Below are positions 56,670 to 64,000 of a stretch of DNA of 64,000 bases, one piece after another; position 1 is the stretch's first letter, and each line of letters starts with the position of its first letter. Position numbers and translations under genes: made by a program. The DNA lies in contig NZ_CP084561.1 of NCBI RefSeq assembly GCF_021789315.1, positions 2,046,001-2,110,000 on the forward strand. Reading direction: 5' to 3'. Origin of the DNA: Arthrobacter sp. FW305-BF8. Lineage in GTDB: Bacteria > Actinomycetota > Actinomycetes > Actinomycetales > Micrococcaceae. The notes beneath the pieces were generated by a model. It made no database searches. It was not told the origin of the DNA and was given only the letters and a program-made list of their open reading frames with translations.

Positions 56670-57356
56670 CTAGTTGCGGCGCCTGCGGGGGAGCGCGGAA
56701 ACGCCCTCGGGCAGCGGCGGGAGGCCGGCGAAGGTGCATACCATGTCCGACCACGCCTCGAGGTGCGCCTGGACGTCGGCGCCGGCCGGAGTCCATGAGG
56801 CGCGAAGTTCAATGTCGATCGAGGCGGGCCGGTCCGCCAGCGTTCCGAAGCTTTCGGACAGCACGCGCGTGGCGGTGCCGCCGGCCGCGCGGTAGGGGGC
56901 GTGGTGGGTTTCGAGGGCTTCCACGAGCCATGTCCAGGCCACGGAGCCCAGCATTTCATCGTTGCCCATCTCGGCGTCGAGCTGGGCCCGGATGTAGGTG
57001 ACGATCCGGAATTCGCCGTCCCACACCGCGGAGCCGTCGGGGTCGTGCAGCAGGATGAAGCGCCCGGTGGCGAGCTCCTCGCCGTCGTCGTCGGCACCAG
57101 CACCCGCGGAGGCTCCGGCGGCGGCCGACCGGGCCAGTGCCACGGCCGCCGGGCCGTGGACCGGTGAACGGTCCTGGTCGCCGCCCGACCTGCCGCCGCT
57201 GGGAACGATGACCTCGGCGCCGAGGGCCACGGCGAATGGCGCCAGCCGGGCGGGCGCCGGGATCTCGTCGAGGCGCAGTTCGCTGCGGCAGCGTGCTTTG
57301 CGGAGCGTTCCCAGCGCATACAGAAAATTCGCGGGAACCTGGGCAAGTGCATTCAC
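56670..57356 (-). CDS. DUF3000 family protein
   Basis: A 228-aa actinobacterial protein of unknown function. The conserved core includes LRLDEIPAPARLAPFAVAL, GRFILLHDPDGSAVWDGEFR and WTWLVEALETHHAPYRAAGG; a 45-residue Ala/Gly/Asp-rich insert lies near 50-85. GTG 57356 is chosen because it matches the family start and has TACCCT exactly 6 nt upstream, whereas the longer frame has no ribosome site. It is usually next to rnd or hemE. Confidence 0.88.
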   Translation of the reverse strand: MNALAQVPANFLYALGTLRKARCRSELRLDEIPAPARLAPFAVALGAEVIVPSGGRSGGDQDRSPVHGPAAVALARSAAAGASAGAGADDDGEELATGRFILLHDPDGSAVWDGEFRIVTYIRAQLDAEMGNDEMLGSVAWTWLVEALETHHAPYRAAGGTATRVLSESFGTLADRPASIDIELRASWTPAGADVQAHLEAWSDMVCTFAGLPPLPEGVSALPRRRRN

Positions 57357-57362
57357 AATCGC

Positions 57363-57368
57363 AGGGTA
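57363..57368 (-). promoter_or_regulatory. -10 element TACCCT, leaderless layout
   Basis: Minus-strand TACCCT, six nucleotides, GTG 57356; a TTGCG lies just upstream but no good -35. Confidence 0.5.
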
Positions 57369-57427
57369 CGCAATGGAAACCGCCAATTCCGGCAGGCTCG
57401 CCGCCTGCTCACGCAATCCCGAGCATG

Positions 57428-58552
57428 TTACCGCGCTGCCGCCGGTGAGGACCCGTGCCGGGAGAGTTCGTCCCTGATGGCTGCCACGAAGGCATCGACG
57501 TCCTCCTCGCTGGTGTCGAAGGAACACATCCACCGGACCTCGCGGGTGGCTTCATTCCAGTCGTAGAAGCGGAAGGACTCCCGTAGCCTGTCCGCCACGC
57601 CTGCGGGCAATACCGCAAAGACGCCGTTGGACTCCGTTTTCTGCGTGGGTTCCACGCCGTCAATGTCATCCACCGCGGCGCGCAGCCTCGCGGCCATGGC
57701 GTTTGCGTGGCGCGCCGAACGCAGCCACAGGTCACCTTCGAGCAGGGCAATGAACTGCGCGGACATGAACCGCATCTTGGAGGCCAGCTGCATGTTCATC
57801 TTGCGCAGGAAGAGCAGCCCCTGGGCGGCATCCGGGTTCAATGCCACCACCACCTCGCCGAACAGCAGCCCGTTCTTGGTTCCGCCGAACGACAGGATGT
57901 CCACGCCGGCGTCGCGCGTGAAGGCCCGCAGCGGAACGCCCAGGTGCGCCGCCGCGTTGGCCAGCCGCGCGCCGTCCATGTGCAGCTTCATGCCCTTGGC
58001 GTGGACGTGCTCCGCGATGGCCCGGACTTCATCCACCGTGTAGCAGGTGCCCAGTTCAGTGGTCTGGGTGATGGAGACGGCCAGCGGCTGGGCGCGGTGC
58101 TCGTCGCCCCAGCCCCACGCTTCGCGGTCGATGAGCTCCGGCGTCAGCTTGCCGTCCGGGGTGTGCACCTGGAGCAGCTTCATGCCGCCCACACGCTCCG
58201 GGGCGCCGTTCTCATCCATGTTGATGTGTGCCGTGGACGCGCAGACCACCGCACCCCACCGCGGGAGGAGGGACTGCAGGGACAGCACGTTGGCGCCCGT
58301 GCCGTTGAAGACCGGGAAGCATTCGATACCTGGCCCGAAATGCTCCTCCATCAGCTCCTGCAGGCGGGCCGTGTAGGCGTCTTCGCCGTAGGAGACCTGG
58401 TGCCCCTCGTTGGCGGCGGCCAACGCGGCCAGCACTTCGGGGTGCACTCCTGAGTAGTTATCCGAGGCAAAGCCGCGCACGGACGCGTCGTGCAGCCTGG
58501 ACATGGTGCCACTGCCGGCAGTTTCAACCGTTGTTGTCATCTCTTTGGTCAC
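57428..58552 (-). CDS. ltaE: Low-specificity threonine aldolase-like PLP enzyme
   Basis: A 374-aa fold-type I PLP enzyme with the aldolase family signature: FASDNYSGVHPEVLAALA at the start, HMDGARLANA and the Schiff-base Lys in SFGGTKNG. Known members cleave threonine to glycine and acetaldehyde. It is the last gene of an operon with an SDR and DUF6421, starting 9 nt after the SDR stop, so its substrate may be something other than threonine. GTG 58552 is used; ATG 58540 is an alternative start. Confidence 0.9.
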   Translation of the reverse strand: MTKEMTTTVETAGSGTMSRLHDASVRGFASDNYSGVHPEVLAALAAANEGHQVSYGEDAYTARLQELMEEHFGPGIECFPVFNGTGANVLSLQSLLPRWGAVVCASTAHINMDENGAPERVGGMKLLQVHTPDGKLTPELIDREAWGWGDEHRAQPLAVSITQTTELGTCYTVDEVRAIAEHVHAKGMKLHMDGARLANAAAHLGVPLRAFTRDAGVDILSFGGTKNGLLFGEVVVALNPDAAQGLLFLRKMNMQLASKMRFMSAQFIALLEGDLWLRSARHANAMAARLRAAVDDIDGVEPTQKTESNGVFAVLPAGVADRLRESFRFYDWNEATREVRWMCSFDTSEEDVDAFVAAIRDELSRHGSSPAAAR

Positions 58553-58561
58553 GCTTTCAGT

Positions 58562-59383
58562 CTAGGTAGTTGCGGCGTTCTGCGTAGTCGCAGCACCGGC
58601 GGGCACCGGGGCCAGCAGCAGCCGCTGCCCGTTCAGCTCCGCGGCGGGCAGGCTAAAAAGTTCGACGGCGGCGGCGGCCAGCTGCTCGACGTCGGTATAG
58701 CCGGAAAACTTCCGTCCGGGCTCACTGCTTCGCATGCCGGCGTCCACCAGTGCCTTCACCACGAAAACGACGGCGGCACTGTGCTGGGTGCCGTCAGCTG
58801 GGCCGTCCTGGCCCTGGGCGCCGTGAGCAGCGTCTTCGTGCCCTTGGGCGTCCTGGCGGAAGCCTTCGGCCACTGCCATGGTCCACGCTTCAGCGGCGGC
58901 CTTGGCCGCCACGTAGCTGGCGACGACGGCGGCGGGGCTGCCGACCGCCGTCGAGGACACCATGGCAAAACGCCCGCAGGGCGAGTCCGCGAGGTCGTCG
59001 TAGAAGACCCGGGTGACGTTCCGGAGCGTCGTGACGGCGCTGCGTTCCAGGAAATCCCAGTCCTCATCGGTTTGGCTGGTGATGCCCTGCGCGCCGCGCC
59101 ATCCGCCCACCAGGTGAATGACGCCGTCGACCTTTCCGGCAGTGCGCGCGAGCTCTTGCTTCAGTTCCCGCACTGCGGCGAGGTCGGCAAGGTCGCACAC
59201 CAGCGGCGTGGCGCCCCCGGCGGCTTTTGCGGCCTCCTCGATGCGGGCCTTGTCCGATCCGACGGTGAACACGGTGAAGCCAGCCTCCAGCAGCGCACGG
59301 GCGGCCGCTATCCCCGAAGGTCCGCTGCCGCCTGTGACAAGCACGCGCAGTGGCCTGCCTGTGCTCACCCTGTCGGTAGTCAT
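58562..59383 (-). CDS. Short-chain dehydrogenase/reductase
   Basis: A 273-aa Rossmann-fold oxidoreductase: VLVTGGSGPSGIAAARALLE binds NAD(P), VSSTAV gives the catalytic Ser, and SYVAAKAA the Tyr-x3-Lys. A Gln/Asp/Gly-rich stretch of about 25 residues (near 175-205) replaces the usual substrate-loop region. Its ATG overlaps the DUF6421 stop by 4 nt, indicating stoichiometric production. Substrate unknown. Confidence 0.88.
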   Translation of the reverse strand: MTTDRVSTGRPLRVLVTGGSGPSGIAAARALLEAGFTVFTVGSDKARIEEAAKAAGGATPLVCDLADLAAVRELKQELARTAGKVDGVIHLVGGWRGAQGITSQTDEDWDFLERSAVTTLRNVTRVFYDDLADSPCGRFAMVSSTAVGSPAAVVASYVAAKAAAEAWTMAVAEGFRQDAQGHEDAAHGAQGQDGPADGTQHSAAVVFVVKALVDAGMRSSEPGRKFSGYTDVEQLAAAAVELFSLPAAELNGQRLLLAPVPAGAATTQNAATT

Positions 59384-60783
59384 GCCGCAGCCGCGGCGGG
59401 GCCATCAGCCGGAAGGGCAGAATCCGAGGAGCCCGTAATGCCCGCGGTGGATTCGATGACGGGGCGCATCTTCTTTTCCAGGGCTTCATAGAACATGGAC
59501 AGCGGAAACTCGTCGTCCAGGACCTGGTCGGTGAGGCCCCGCGGCGGCCCGTCGAGGGGGAGGGCGCCTGGCCCCTTGGCCCAGACGGAGGCCGGGTTCG
59601 GCGTGACTGTCCCGGAGATCAGCTCATAGGCCGCCAGCCAGTGGGCGGTCTTGGGCCGGTCGATGGAGCGCCAGTAGAGCTCCTCGATCCGGGCACCCAG
59701 CTCCACCACGACGCCGGCAACGTGTTCCCAGTCGATGGTCAGCCGGCTGTCGGTCCAGTGGAGGACGCGGTGCTGGTGCAGCCACGCGAAGAGCAGCTGG
59801 CCGCCGAGCCCGTCATAGTTGCGGATACGGCTGCCGGTGATGGCGAACCGGAAGATCCGGTCGAAAATGACGGCGTACTGCACGAGTTTGGCGTGCCGGC
59901 GTGCTTCCGGATCCGCTGCTTCGTCCTTTTCGATCTTCACGGATTCGCGGAAGGCCGTCAGGTCGCAGCGCAGCTCCTCGAGGGAGTACAGGAAGAACGG
60001 CATCCGCTGTTTGATCATGAAGGGATCGAACGGCAGGTCCCCGCGCATGTGCGTGCGGTCATGGATCAGGTCCCACATGACGAAGGTCTTTTCGGTGAGT
60101 TCCTGGTCCTCGAGGAGTTCCGCGGCTCCCGCCGGCAGCTCCAGCGAAGTGATGTCGGCCGCGGCCCGGAGGACGCGGCGGAAGCGTGCTGCTTCCCGGT
60201 CCGCGAAAATGGCACCCCAGGTGAACCGGGGCGTCGCGCGCACTCCCACCGTTTCGGGGAACAGCACAGCGGAGTTGGTGTCGTACCCGGGGGTGAAGTC
60301 GATGAACCGGATGGGCACGAACAGGCCGTTCGAGTAGTCGCCCTGTTCCAGGCCTGCAATGAAGTCGGGCCACACGACGTCGATGAGGACGGCCTCCACG
60401 AGCCGGCTGCCGCTGCCGTTCTGCGTGTACATGGGGAAGACCACCAGGTGCTGCAGGCCGTTCTCGCGGTCCGCCTGCGGCTGGAACGCGAGCAGGGAGT
60501 CCAGGAAGTCCGGGACGCCGAACCCTTCCCCGGCCCAGCGGTCAAAGTCCCGGCACAGCAGGTCCAGGTAGAGGGCGTCGTGGGGGAACGCCGGTGCCAG
60601 CGCCTCGATGGCGCTGACAAGGGCGTCGACGTGGCCCTGCGCTGCAGCATGGCTGGCCTGGTCCGGGATGGAGCCGTCCTGTACCTGCAGCTCCCGCAGG
60701 GCAATGGCCGCGGCCTTGAGGCGCTGCCATTCCGGGTGTACCGCGGTGATTCGGGCTGGTGCTGTGTGTACGGTTACGGTCAT
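59380..60783 (-). CDS. DUF6421 family protein
   Basis: A 467-aa protein of an actinobacterial family with no known function. The most conserved segment, WDLIHDRTHMRGDLPFDPFM, has a His-x3-His arrangement followed by EELRCDL, suggesting a metal site, though this is inference. No signal peptide or membrane helix is seen. A GAGG lies before ATG 60783. It is first in a coupled operon with an SDR and an aldolase-like enzyme, so it probably takes part in the same small-molecule pathway. Confidence 0.85.
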   Translation of the reverse strand: MTVTVHTAPARITAVHPEWQRLKAAAIALRELQVQDGSIPDQASHAAAQGHVDALVSAIEALAPAFPHDALYLDLLCRDFDRWAGEGFGVPDFLDSLLAFQPQADRENGLQHLVVFPMYTQNGSGSRLVEAVLIDVVWPDFIAGLEQGDYSNGLFVPIRFIDFTPGYDTNSAVLFPETVGVRATPRFTWGAIFADREAARFRRVLRAAADITSLELPAGAAELLEDQELTEKTFVMWDLIHDRTHMRGDLPFDPFMIKQRMPFFLYSLEELRCDLTAFRESVKIEKDEAADPEARRHAKLVQYAVIFDRIFRFAITGSRIRNYDGLGGQLLFAWLHQHRVLHWTDSRLTIDWEHVAGVVVELGARIEELYWRSIDRPKTAHWLAAYELISGTVTPNPASVWAKGPGALPLDGPPRGLTDQVLDDEFPLSMFYEALEKKMRPVIESTAGITGSSDSALPADGPAAAAA

Positions 60784-60928
60784 CGCTGGCCTCGCCTTTC
60801 GGGTTATCTGAGCTTCTAGGGCGAGCGTAGCAAGCGGACAGGGTTCCTAATCGATCAAAGGCGTGAGCATAAGAAACTGTAGGGCTCAGGGCTGTCGGAA
60901 TAACCGCAAGGCGCAGCGCCCGGCAGTC

Positions 60929-61387
60929 TCAGGCCTGGGCGTCGCCGTCGGCCGGAACCAGCTTCAGTGAGATGGAGTTGATGCAGTAACGCTGGTCGGT
61001 TGGGGTCCCGTAACCCTCGCCCTCGAAGACGTGCCCGAGGTGCGAGTCGCAGTTGGCGCACCGCACCTCGATGCGCTCCATGCCCAGGGTCCGGTCGTGG
61101 ATGTACCGCACCCGCTCTTCGGCCAGGGGCGCCCAGAAGGACGGCCAGCCGCAGTGCGAATCGAACTTCTCCTTGCTTGTGAAGAGCTCGGTCCCGCACG
61201 CGCGGCAGTTGTAGGCGCCGGCGGTGTGGGTGTCCCAGTACTCACCGGTGTAAGGGCGTTCCGTGCCGGCCTGGCGCAGCACGTGGTATTCCTCCGGCGT
61301 CAGTTCGCGGCGCCAGTCGTCGTCGGACCGGCCGGCAGCAGGAGTAGCGGCGGTGTTGGTGAGGTCGGATTTCTCAGGAGTGCTCAT
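60929..61387 (-). CDS. msrB: Peptide-methionine (R)-S-oxide reductase
   Basis: Repairs methionine-R-sulfoxide in proteins. The 152-aa product has the structural zinc cysteines Cys61/64 and Cys110/113, DSHCGWPSFW, and the catalytic Cys135 in QRYCINS. It follows the small unknown gene by 14 nt and is probably cotranscribed with it. No SigR-type promoter was found directly upstream. Confidence 0.95.
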   Translation of the reverse strand: MSTPEKSDLTNTAATPAAGRSDDDWRRELTPEEYHVLRQAGTERPYTGEYWDTHTAGAYNCRACGTELFTSKEKFDSHCGWPSFWAPLAEERVRYIHDRTLGMERIEVRCANCDSHLGHVFEGEGYGTPTDQRYCINSISLKLVPADGDAQA

Positions 61388-61401
61388 AACCGGACCAACG
61401 C

Positions 61402-61893
61402 TCAGGAGTCCCCGATAAATCCCGAGCCTGCATACAGATGCAGCACCGGGAGGCCCAGCTTGTCCTGTGCCCGGTTGGCCCAGTCGGTGTGGAAGGTGTC
61501 CGAGACGGCATGCGGCCTGGTGACGACCACGGCCTGGGCGGCACCAAGCTCCTTAACCTTGGCCACGAGGCCGTTGACGGCCCCGCCGGCCACTACCTCG
61601 CCTGCAACGCCGCCGCCGATGCCTTCCAGGGCCCTGACCGAGGTGGCCAGCGTGGCGTCTGCCGCGGCCCGTTCTTCCGCGGGGTCCGGGGCATGGGCCG
61701 TCAGCTCGCGGAAAGCCTTGGCAATGTCCAGCATCGAAAGGTTCTCGAGGAAGTCCACCAGCAGATGCCGTTCCGTATTGGCCGGGACCAGTACCACCAG
61801 GGGCGCGTCACCCCCGTCCACCAGGCGTTCGATGTTCACGCGGTCGTCCGCACCCAGCGGCTCTTCAGTGAGAATGACGATTGGATCGCTCAT
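61402..61893 (-). CDS. Hypothetical protein with Rossmann-like (Usp-like) C-terminus
   Basis: A 163-aa cytoplasmic protein. The last 60 residues (VKELGAAQAVVVTRPHAVSD, then KLGLPVLHLYAG) form an alpha/beta unit resembling universal-stress-type folds; the first part ends LLVDFLENLSMLDIAKAF. I do not recognise the family firmly. Upstream of msrB and probably leaderless, it may belong to an oxidative-stress pair. Confidence 0.72.
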   Translation of the reverse strand: MSDPIVILTEEPLGADDRVNIERLVDGGDAPLVVLVPANTERHLLVDFLENLSMLDIAKAFRELTAHAPDPAEERAAADATLATSVRALEGIGGGVAGEVVAGGAVNGLVAKVKELGAAQAVVVTRPHAVSDTFHTDWANRAQDKLGLPVLHLYAGSGFIGDS

Positions 61894-61899
61894 GGCATC

Positions 61900-61905
61900 A
61901 GCCTA
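61900..61905 (-). promoter_or_regulatory. -10 element TAGGCT, leaderless layout
   Basis: Minus-strand TAGGCT, six nucleotides, ATG 61893. Identical hexamer to that before the Pat-like gene. Confidence 0.55.
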
Positions 61906-62009
61906 GTCCCGCCCGCCAGTGCCCGCATGTATTTGGCCCGCATGCATTTCGCCAGCATGCGCGGGCCACGAATGTGCCGGACGGGGCCGGATCGGTCAAG
62001 ATGGGAGGC

Positions 62010-63287
62010 ATGGATTCCGCGCAGGCTGCTTTGACTATCCCAGCTACTACCCAGGGCAACGCGATGACCCTGAGAGCGAAGTGGACCCTCGGGGGAGTCA
62101 TTGCGGGCGGCACCGCCGCTGCCCTGCTTGGCGCAGGATCATCTGCCCTGGCGCTCTACTTCGCCCGCCGCGTCCTGACCCCCACCCGCGTCCGGGCGGC
62201 GGACCAGGAAGTCCTGGCGGTCATCCGGGAGGGCAGGGAACTGCAGGTCATCCTCGCGGCCACGCCGGAGACAACCCATGACGGAACGTACAGCCTCTTC
62301 TTCGACGCCGGTGCCGGGCATGCCCGCATCGGCAGGATCCTGTCCTATTCCCCCACCGAGCGCACCGTGCTGCGCGAGGTGGAGGCGGTCTATAGCGGCA
62401 ACCTGGAAACTGCAGGGCGCGCCTGGTGGGGAGGTGCCACATACCAGCATCCCTCCGACGTCGGCCTGGCGTCCGAAGACGTCGACATTGAGGTTGAGGG
62501 CGGAAGCGCCCCGGGCTGGCTGATCCCGGGTGATGCCGGCGCCGAAACCTGGGCCGTCATGGTCCATGGGCGCGGGGCAACCCGGCAGGAGTGCCTCCGT
62601 GGAGCGCGGGTGGTCCACGAACTCGGCCTGCCCAATCTCCTGGTTTCCTACCGGAACGACGGCCTGGCGCCGGCGGCCTTCGATGGCCGGTACGGGCTGG
62701 GTTCCACGGAGTGGCGGGACATCGACGCCGCCATCGCCTTCGCCCTTGCCCGCGGTGCCCGGGACGTGGTGCTTTTCGGCTGGTCCATGGGCGGGGCCAT
62801 CTGCCTGCAGACGGCGGACCTCTCGGAGCACCGGCATGTCATCCGGGCCATGGTGCTGGATGCGCCGGTCATCGACTGGGTCAACGTGCTGGCCCACCAC
62901 GCGGAGCTGAACCGGATCCCGTCGGCCGTTGGCCGGTACGGCCAGCTGATGATGGGGCACAAGGTGGGCCGGAGGCTCACCGGGCTCGCTGCGCCCGTGG
63001 ACCTGAAATCAATGGACTGGGTGTCGCGTGCCGTTGAACTCAGGACGCCGACGCTCATCATCCACAGCGTGGACGACGAGTACGTTCCCTACCAGCCCTC
63101 GGCCCTGCTCGCGGAAAAGAACCCGGAAATGGTCACATTCGAGCCGTTCGAGGGGGCGCGGCATGCCAAGGAGTGGAATGCCGATCCGGTCCGCTGGGAA
63201 GGATTGGTCCGGGCGTGGCTGCGGCAGCAACTGGCGCCCCGCCGCAATCCCGGCCAGCCGGAACCGGTTCAGCCTGATGCCGTTTAA
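62010..63287 (+). CDS. Membrane-anchored alpha/beta hydrolase
   Basis: A protein of about 425 aa. A hydrophobic segment at about 28-52 (GGVIAGGTAAALLGAGSSAL) anchors it. The alpha/beta hydrolase core has VMVHGRGATRQE, nucleophile elbow GWSMGG, acid in HSVDDEYVP and His in GARHAKEW. Substrate unknown. The start is uncertain: 62010 has GGGAGG only one base away, and ATG 62064, just before LRAKWTLGG, is a credible alternative. Its stop overlaps that of the convergent ybaK. Confidence 0.85.
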   Translation: MDSAQAALTIPATTQGNAMTLRAKWTLGGVIAGGTAAALLGAGSSALALYFARRVLTPTRVRAADQEVLAVIREGRELQVILAATPETTHDGTYSLFFDAGAGHARIGRILSYSPTERTVLREVEAVYSGNLETAGRAWWGGATYQHPSDVGLASEDVDIEVEGGSAPGWLIPGDAGAETWAVMVHGRGATRQECLRGARVVHELGLPNLLVSYRNDGLAPAAFDGRYGLGSTEWRDIDAAIAFALARGARDVVLFGWSMGGAICLQTADLSEHRHVIRAMVLDAPVIDWVNVLAHHAELNRIPSAVGRYGQLMMGHKVGRRLTGLAAPVDLKSMDWVSRAVELRTPTLIIHSVDDEYVPYQPSALLAEKNPEMVTFEPFEGARHAKEWNADPVRWEGLVRAWLRQQLAPRRNPGQPEPVQPDAV

Positions 63288-63787
63288 CGTGCCTGGGAGC
63301 CCGTTCCGATCGCGGCGGTGACGGCCTTGGTGAGGCGGACAAGCTCGCGGGGATCCAGTTCGATGTCCAGTCCGCGCCGGCCGCCGGACACCAGGATCGT
63401 GTCGAGGGTGAGGGCGGTTTCGTCGATGACCGTGGGGGAGGGCTGCCGCTGTCCGAGGGGCGAAATTCCGCCCAGCACGTAGCCGGTGCGCCGTTCAGCC
63501 GCGGCCGGGTCCGCCATGGCGGCCTTCTTGCTGCCCAGCGCCGCAGCTATCGCTTTGAGGTCCAGGTTTCCGCTGACAGGAACGACGCCGACCGCCAGTT
63601 TGCCGTCGACCTCCACCATGAGCGTCTTGAAGACCCTTGCCGGATCTATCCCCAGGACCTCGGCTGCCTCCATGCCGTAACTGGCCGCGGCCGGATCGTG
63701 GCTGTACGGGTGCAGGTTAAAGGAAACGCCTGCCGCAGCCAATACGGCTGTGGCAGGCGTTCCCTGTGACGTGTTCTTGCGCGCCAT
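63284..63787 (-). CDS. ybaK: Cys-tRNA(Pro)/Cys-tRNA(Cys) deacylase
   Basis: Hydrolyses tRNA-Pro mischarged with cysteine, a proofreading role in trans. The 167-aa product matches the YbaK/EbsC family: SYGMEAAEVLGIDPARVFKT with the conserved Lys54, VPVSGNLDLKAIA and GYVLGGISPLGQ. It lies 13 nt after sufE and is probably in its operon. Confidence 0.92.
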   Translation of the reverse strand: MARKNTSQGTPATAVLAAAGVSFNLHPYSHDPAAASYGMEAAEVLGIDPARVFKTLMVEVDGKLAVGVVPVSGNLDLKAIAAALGSKKAAMADPAAAERRTGYVLGGISPLGQRQPSPTVIDETALTLDTILVSGGRRGLDIELDPRELVRLTKAVTAAIGTGSQAR

Positions 63788-63800
63788 CCGGGTCCGGTTC

Positions 63801-64000
63801 CTAGGCGTGGAGCCGGGCCGCGGCGGCCACCTTGCGCTTGATGCGCCCGAGCATCGCGGTCATGCCGCGCATGCGCAGCGGCGTGATGGCGCGGGTCAGG
63901 CCAAGCAGTTCGGGCATATCATCCGGAACAGCCAGGATCTCCTCGGCGGTCAGGCCGTCCAGTCCCTCATGCAGCACTCCGGCGAAACCACGGGTGGTGG
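63801..64000 (-). CDS. sufE: SufE family protein, C-terminal part (5' end outside the window)
   Basis: The last 65 codons of a sulfur-acceptor protein that works with the SufS cysteine desulfurase. Translating the minus strand from 63998 gives TTRGFAGVLHEGLDGLTAEE and later GMTAMLGRIKRKVAAAARLH, ending at TAG 63801-63803. The first is the typical SufE region after the active site. The catalytic cysteine part is beyond the window edge. Confidence 0.88.
   Translation of the reverse strand, partial: TTRGFAGVLHEGLDGLTAEEILAVPDDMPELLGLTRAITPLRMRGMTAMLGRIKRKVAAAARLHA

Overview
The window is a GC-rich chromosomal segment from an actinobacterium. Gene content and order fit the Micrococcaceae (Arthrobacter/Pseudarthrobacter type): SigA, a topoisomerase IV pair (ParE/ParC) beside it, fused CydDC, SepH, and the DUF4193-DUF3093-dut-DUF3710-OB-DUF3159-TrkA/TrkA-APC-RNA methyltransferase block, which from memory is also present in Mycobacterium tuberculosis between sigA and dxs. 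Genes are tightly packed. Stop/start overlaps of the ATGA type are common, and several isolated genes look leaderless (TANNNT exactly 6 nt before the start codon). No rRNA, tRNA, CRISPR array, prophage or intact insertion sequence was seen. Layout: 0.2-6.2 kb holds sigA, an HNH/DUF222 gene next to a probable IS21-type end remnant, a small zinc-binding protein and parE. 6.2-14.1 kb holds a BlaI repressor/M56 protease pair divergent from the cytochrome bd operon cydA-cydB-cydDC, with three identical-format palindromes between them. 14.1-19.4 kb holds a small metallo-hydrolase operon, a GNAT acetyltransferase, a DinB protein and parC. 19.4-24.9 kb holds a GNAT/acyl-CoA synthetase fusion (Pat-like), DUF5998, a phosphodiesterase and thymidine kinase. 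24.9-34.9 kb holds sepH, DUF4193, DUF3093, the dut-DUF3710-OB-DUF3159 operon, two TrkA (RCK) proteins divergent from an APC permease, and a TrmA-like RNA methyltransferase. 35.0-41.4 kb holds aconitase, dxs, DUF402, an unknown protein and a mini helix-hairpin-helix protein. 41.4-46.8 kb holds an aldo/keto reductase, a nucleoside hydrolase and a three-gene ECF transporter behind a structured leader. 46.9-56.6 kb holds a FadB-type fusion enzyme, a second HNH/DUF222 gene, RNase D and the iron-uptake operon efeUOB. 56.7-64.0 kb holds DUF3000, the DUF6421-SDR-threonine aldolase operon, msrB, a small unknown protein, an alpha/beta hydrolase, ybaK and the 3' part of sufE. Main regulatory themes: (1) a palindrome TTAGG-N4-CCTAA, matching the core of DtxR/IdeR/DmdR iron boxes, lies before both efeU and acnA, suggesting that iron acquisition and an Fe-S enzyme share a regulator; (2) three TTCTAC-N5-GTAGAA palindromes probably let BlaI control its own operon and cytochrome bd; (3) a GGGAAC-N18-GTT promoter before sigA resembles SigR/SigH-type oxidative-stress promoters. 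Little-characterised loci most worth follow-up are the translationally coupled DUF6421-SDR-aldolase operon, the nucleoside hydrolase/ECF cluster with its hairpin leader, and the DUF402-unknown-HhH cluster behind dxs. All assignments rest on reading the sequence and on family knowledge; no database search was run.
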